This document shows positions 5,927 to 6,650 of a stretch of DNA of 6,650 nt, in pieces. The notes beneath the pieces are model-generated. The model ran no database searches. It was not told the DNA's origin and saw only the letters and a program-made list of their open reading frames with translations. The position numbers were made by a program, and so were the translations under genes. Each line of letters begins with the position of its first letter. Within the stretch, counting starts at the first letter, position 1. Source of the stretch: Planctomycetota bacterium (GTDB lineage Bacteria; Planctomycetota; Phycisphaerae; WQYP01). The stretch covers positions 1-6,650 of the forward strand of contig JAJZNY010000004.1 of the NCBI GenBank assembly GCA_021852245.1, in the 5' to 3' direction.

Positions 5927-6650
5927 GGCGTAAGCTCGAAGTACTTGATCGTGGCTGAGAAAAAGTTGGTGGACGCGTTAAATTTGATAACGTTACGCCC
6001 CTTCTTCAAGGTGATATCAACCGGCTTTGATTTTTGCCATGCGCCATCGGTCCACTGCATCGTCATTGGCGTCGGGCGGGCAGAGTGATTGACTGTGACC
6101 GCTAAAAGTCCGGTCGGCTTAAGAACAACGATTTTAGCGGTCAAGGCATACTTGCCCGAATGAGGTGCCTGAACAACATAGGTAAGTGTTGGTGCCGGGT
6201 TGACGTCGCTTTGTTTCGTCCACGGATGGACATGTCGGTAATAATGCAGTTGCAGACCGCCGAGATAACTTTTAACAAAAACAGCACCCCGAATGTTCTT
6301 TTTTGGCTGAGAGCAGGCAGCCACAGGAATATGGATGTCTCCCTGCTGATCAACCGAAATCTTATATGCGGATGGTGGGACGGGTTGCGCCTCAACCTTC
6401 TCGGCGAGGGTTGGACCATACTTCGCCATCAGCTTTTTATAGTAATGGACGCAGGTCGGCTGCAATAGGTTCTGGAAATGATTGGGGCCGTATTTGTTCA
6501 AGGTCGCGACCGGTGCATGGGATGCGGCAACAATGGCCCGCTCTTCGCAGTCGGCCAAGGCGTACCAAAAACCGCCGGTACCGGGCACCATCCCATTCGG
6601 AGCCTTTTCGCCAAGTGCTGCACCAATCCATTGTAATCGCAGTGCCTTCA
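5917..6650 (-). CDS. C-terminal part of an unrecognised protein ending in a carbohydrate-binding-like domain (partial, 5' end at or beyond the right edge)
   Basis: The frame is open from the right edge to a TAG at 5917, giving 244 visible residues. An ATG at 6591 is in frame, but I see no close Shine-Dalgarno sequence or signal peptide, and the residues before it (KALRLQWIGAALGEKAPNG) look like protein, so the gene probably starts further right. The edge cuts a codon ending in TG, so an ATG or GTG start exactly there cannot be excluded. The first half, with GTGGFWYALADCEERAI and HFQNLLQP, is helical and Trp/Tyr/Cys-containing and I do not recognise it. The last 130 residues or so look like a beta-sandwich: GGLQLHYYRH, then APHSGKYALTAKIVVL, then VDITLKKGRNVIKFNAS and ATIKYFELTP. 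That pattern resembles CBM6/CBM35-like domains added to glycan-active enzymes. The same-strand esterase and GH31 genes support a polysaccharide-related role. Confidence 0.75.
   Translation of the reverse strand, partial: KALRLQWIGAALGEKAPNGMVPGTGGFWYALADCEERAIVAASHAPVATLNKYGPNHFQNLLQPTCVHYYKKLMAKYGPTLAEKVEAQPVPPSAYKISVDQQGDIHIPVAACSQPKKNIRGAVFVKSYLGGLQLHYYRHVHPWTKQSDVNPAPTLTYVVQAPHSGKYALTAKIVVLKPTGLLAVTVNHSARPTPMTMQWTDGAWQKSKPVDITLKKGRNVIKFNASTNFFSATIKYFELTPLR

Noticed and set aside
5717..6088. 123-codon + strand frame
   Set aside because: Antisense to the CBM-like coding sequence over its second half, with no motif support.
1..6650. Search for CRISPR repeats, insertion-sequence ends, attachment sites and toxin-antitoxin pairs
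   Set aside because: No regularly spaced repeats, transposase-like frames or terminal inverted repeats were seen; the left partial gene is too short to support a toxin-antitoxin call.

Overview
The window looks like bacterial chromosome from a glycan-degrading, environmental Gram-negative-type organism. The nearest guess is the Planctomycetota/Verrucomicrobiota group, because of the large exported sugar-active proteins, the Tat-exported glycosidase and the wide gene-poor gaps. That assignment is inference and rests on no marker gene. Base composition is only mildly GC-rich by eye. There is no rRNA, tRNA, CRISPR array or recognisable insertion sequence.

Layout from left to right: (a) 2-94, + strand, the last 30 codons of a gene entering from the left; (b) 95-1001, about 0.9 kb between two convergent genes with no believable coding sequence but with two compact stem-loops; (c) 1002-3515, - strand, a complete Tat-exported glycoside hydrolase family 31 enzyme of the alpha-xylosidase/alpha-glucosidase kind; (d) 3644-5533, - strand, a complete Sec-exported sialate O-acetylesterase-like (SGNH-fold) esterase, 128 nt upstream of the GH31 gene; (e) 5534-5916, a 383-nt gap with a possible terminator and two dyads; (f) 5917-6650, - strand, the 3' part of a gene running off the right edge, whose product ends in a carbohydrate-binding-like beta-sandwich domain.

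The three - strand genes read in one direction, right to left: CBM-like protein, then esterase, then GH31. The likely theme is stripping side groups from a plant or algal polysaccharide: the esterase removes O-acetyl groups and the GH31 enzyme removes non-reducing alpha-linked xylose or glucose, such as xyloglucan branches. The two complete genes have clear Shine-Dalgarno sequences that fix their starts. This theme is established for the families; the substrate here is inference.

The points most worth a second look are: the altered catalytic surroundings in the esterase (WHQGFNN where WYQGESN is usual, and no Asp next to the catalytic His); altered active-site-lining motifs in the GH31 barrel; stem-loops that enclose or touch the stop codons; and a hairpin downstream of GH31 whose G-U pairs make it stable only in the - strand RNA. 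I did not find a clearly new biological system.
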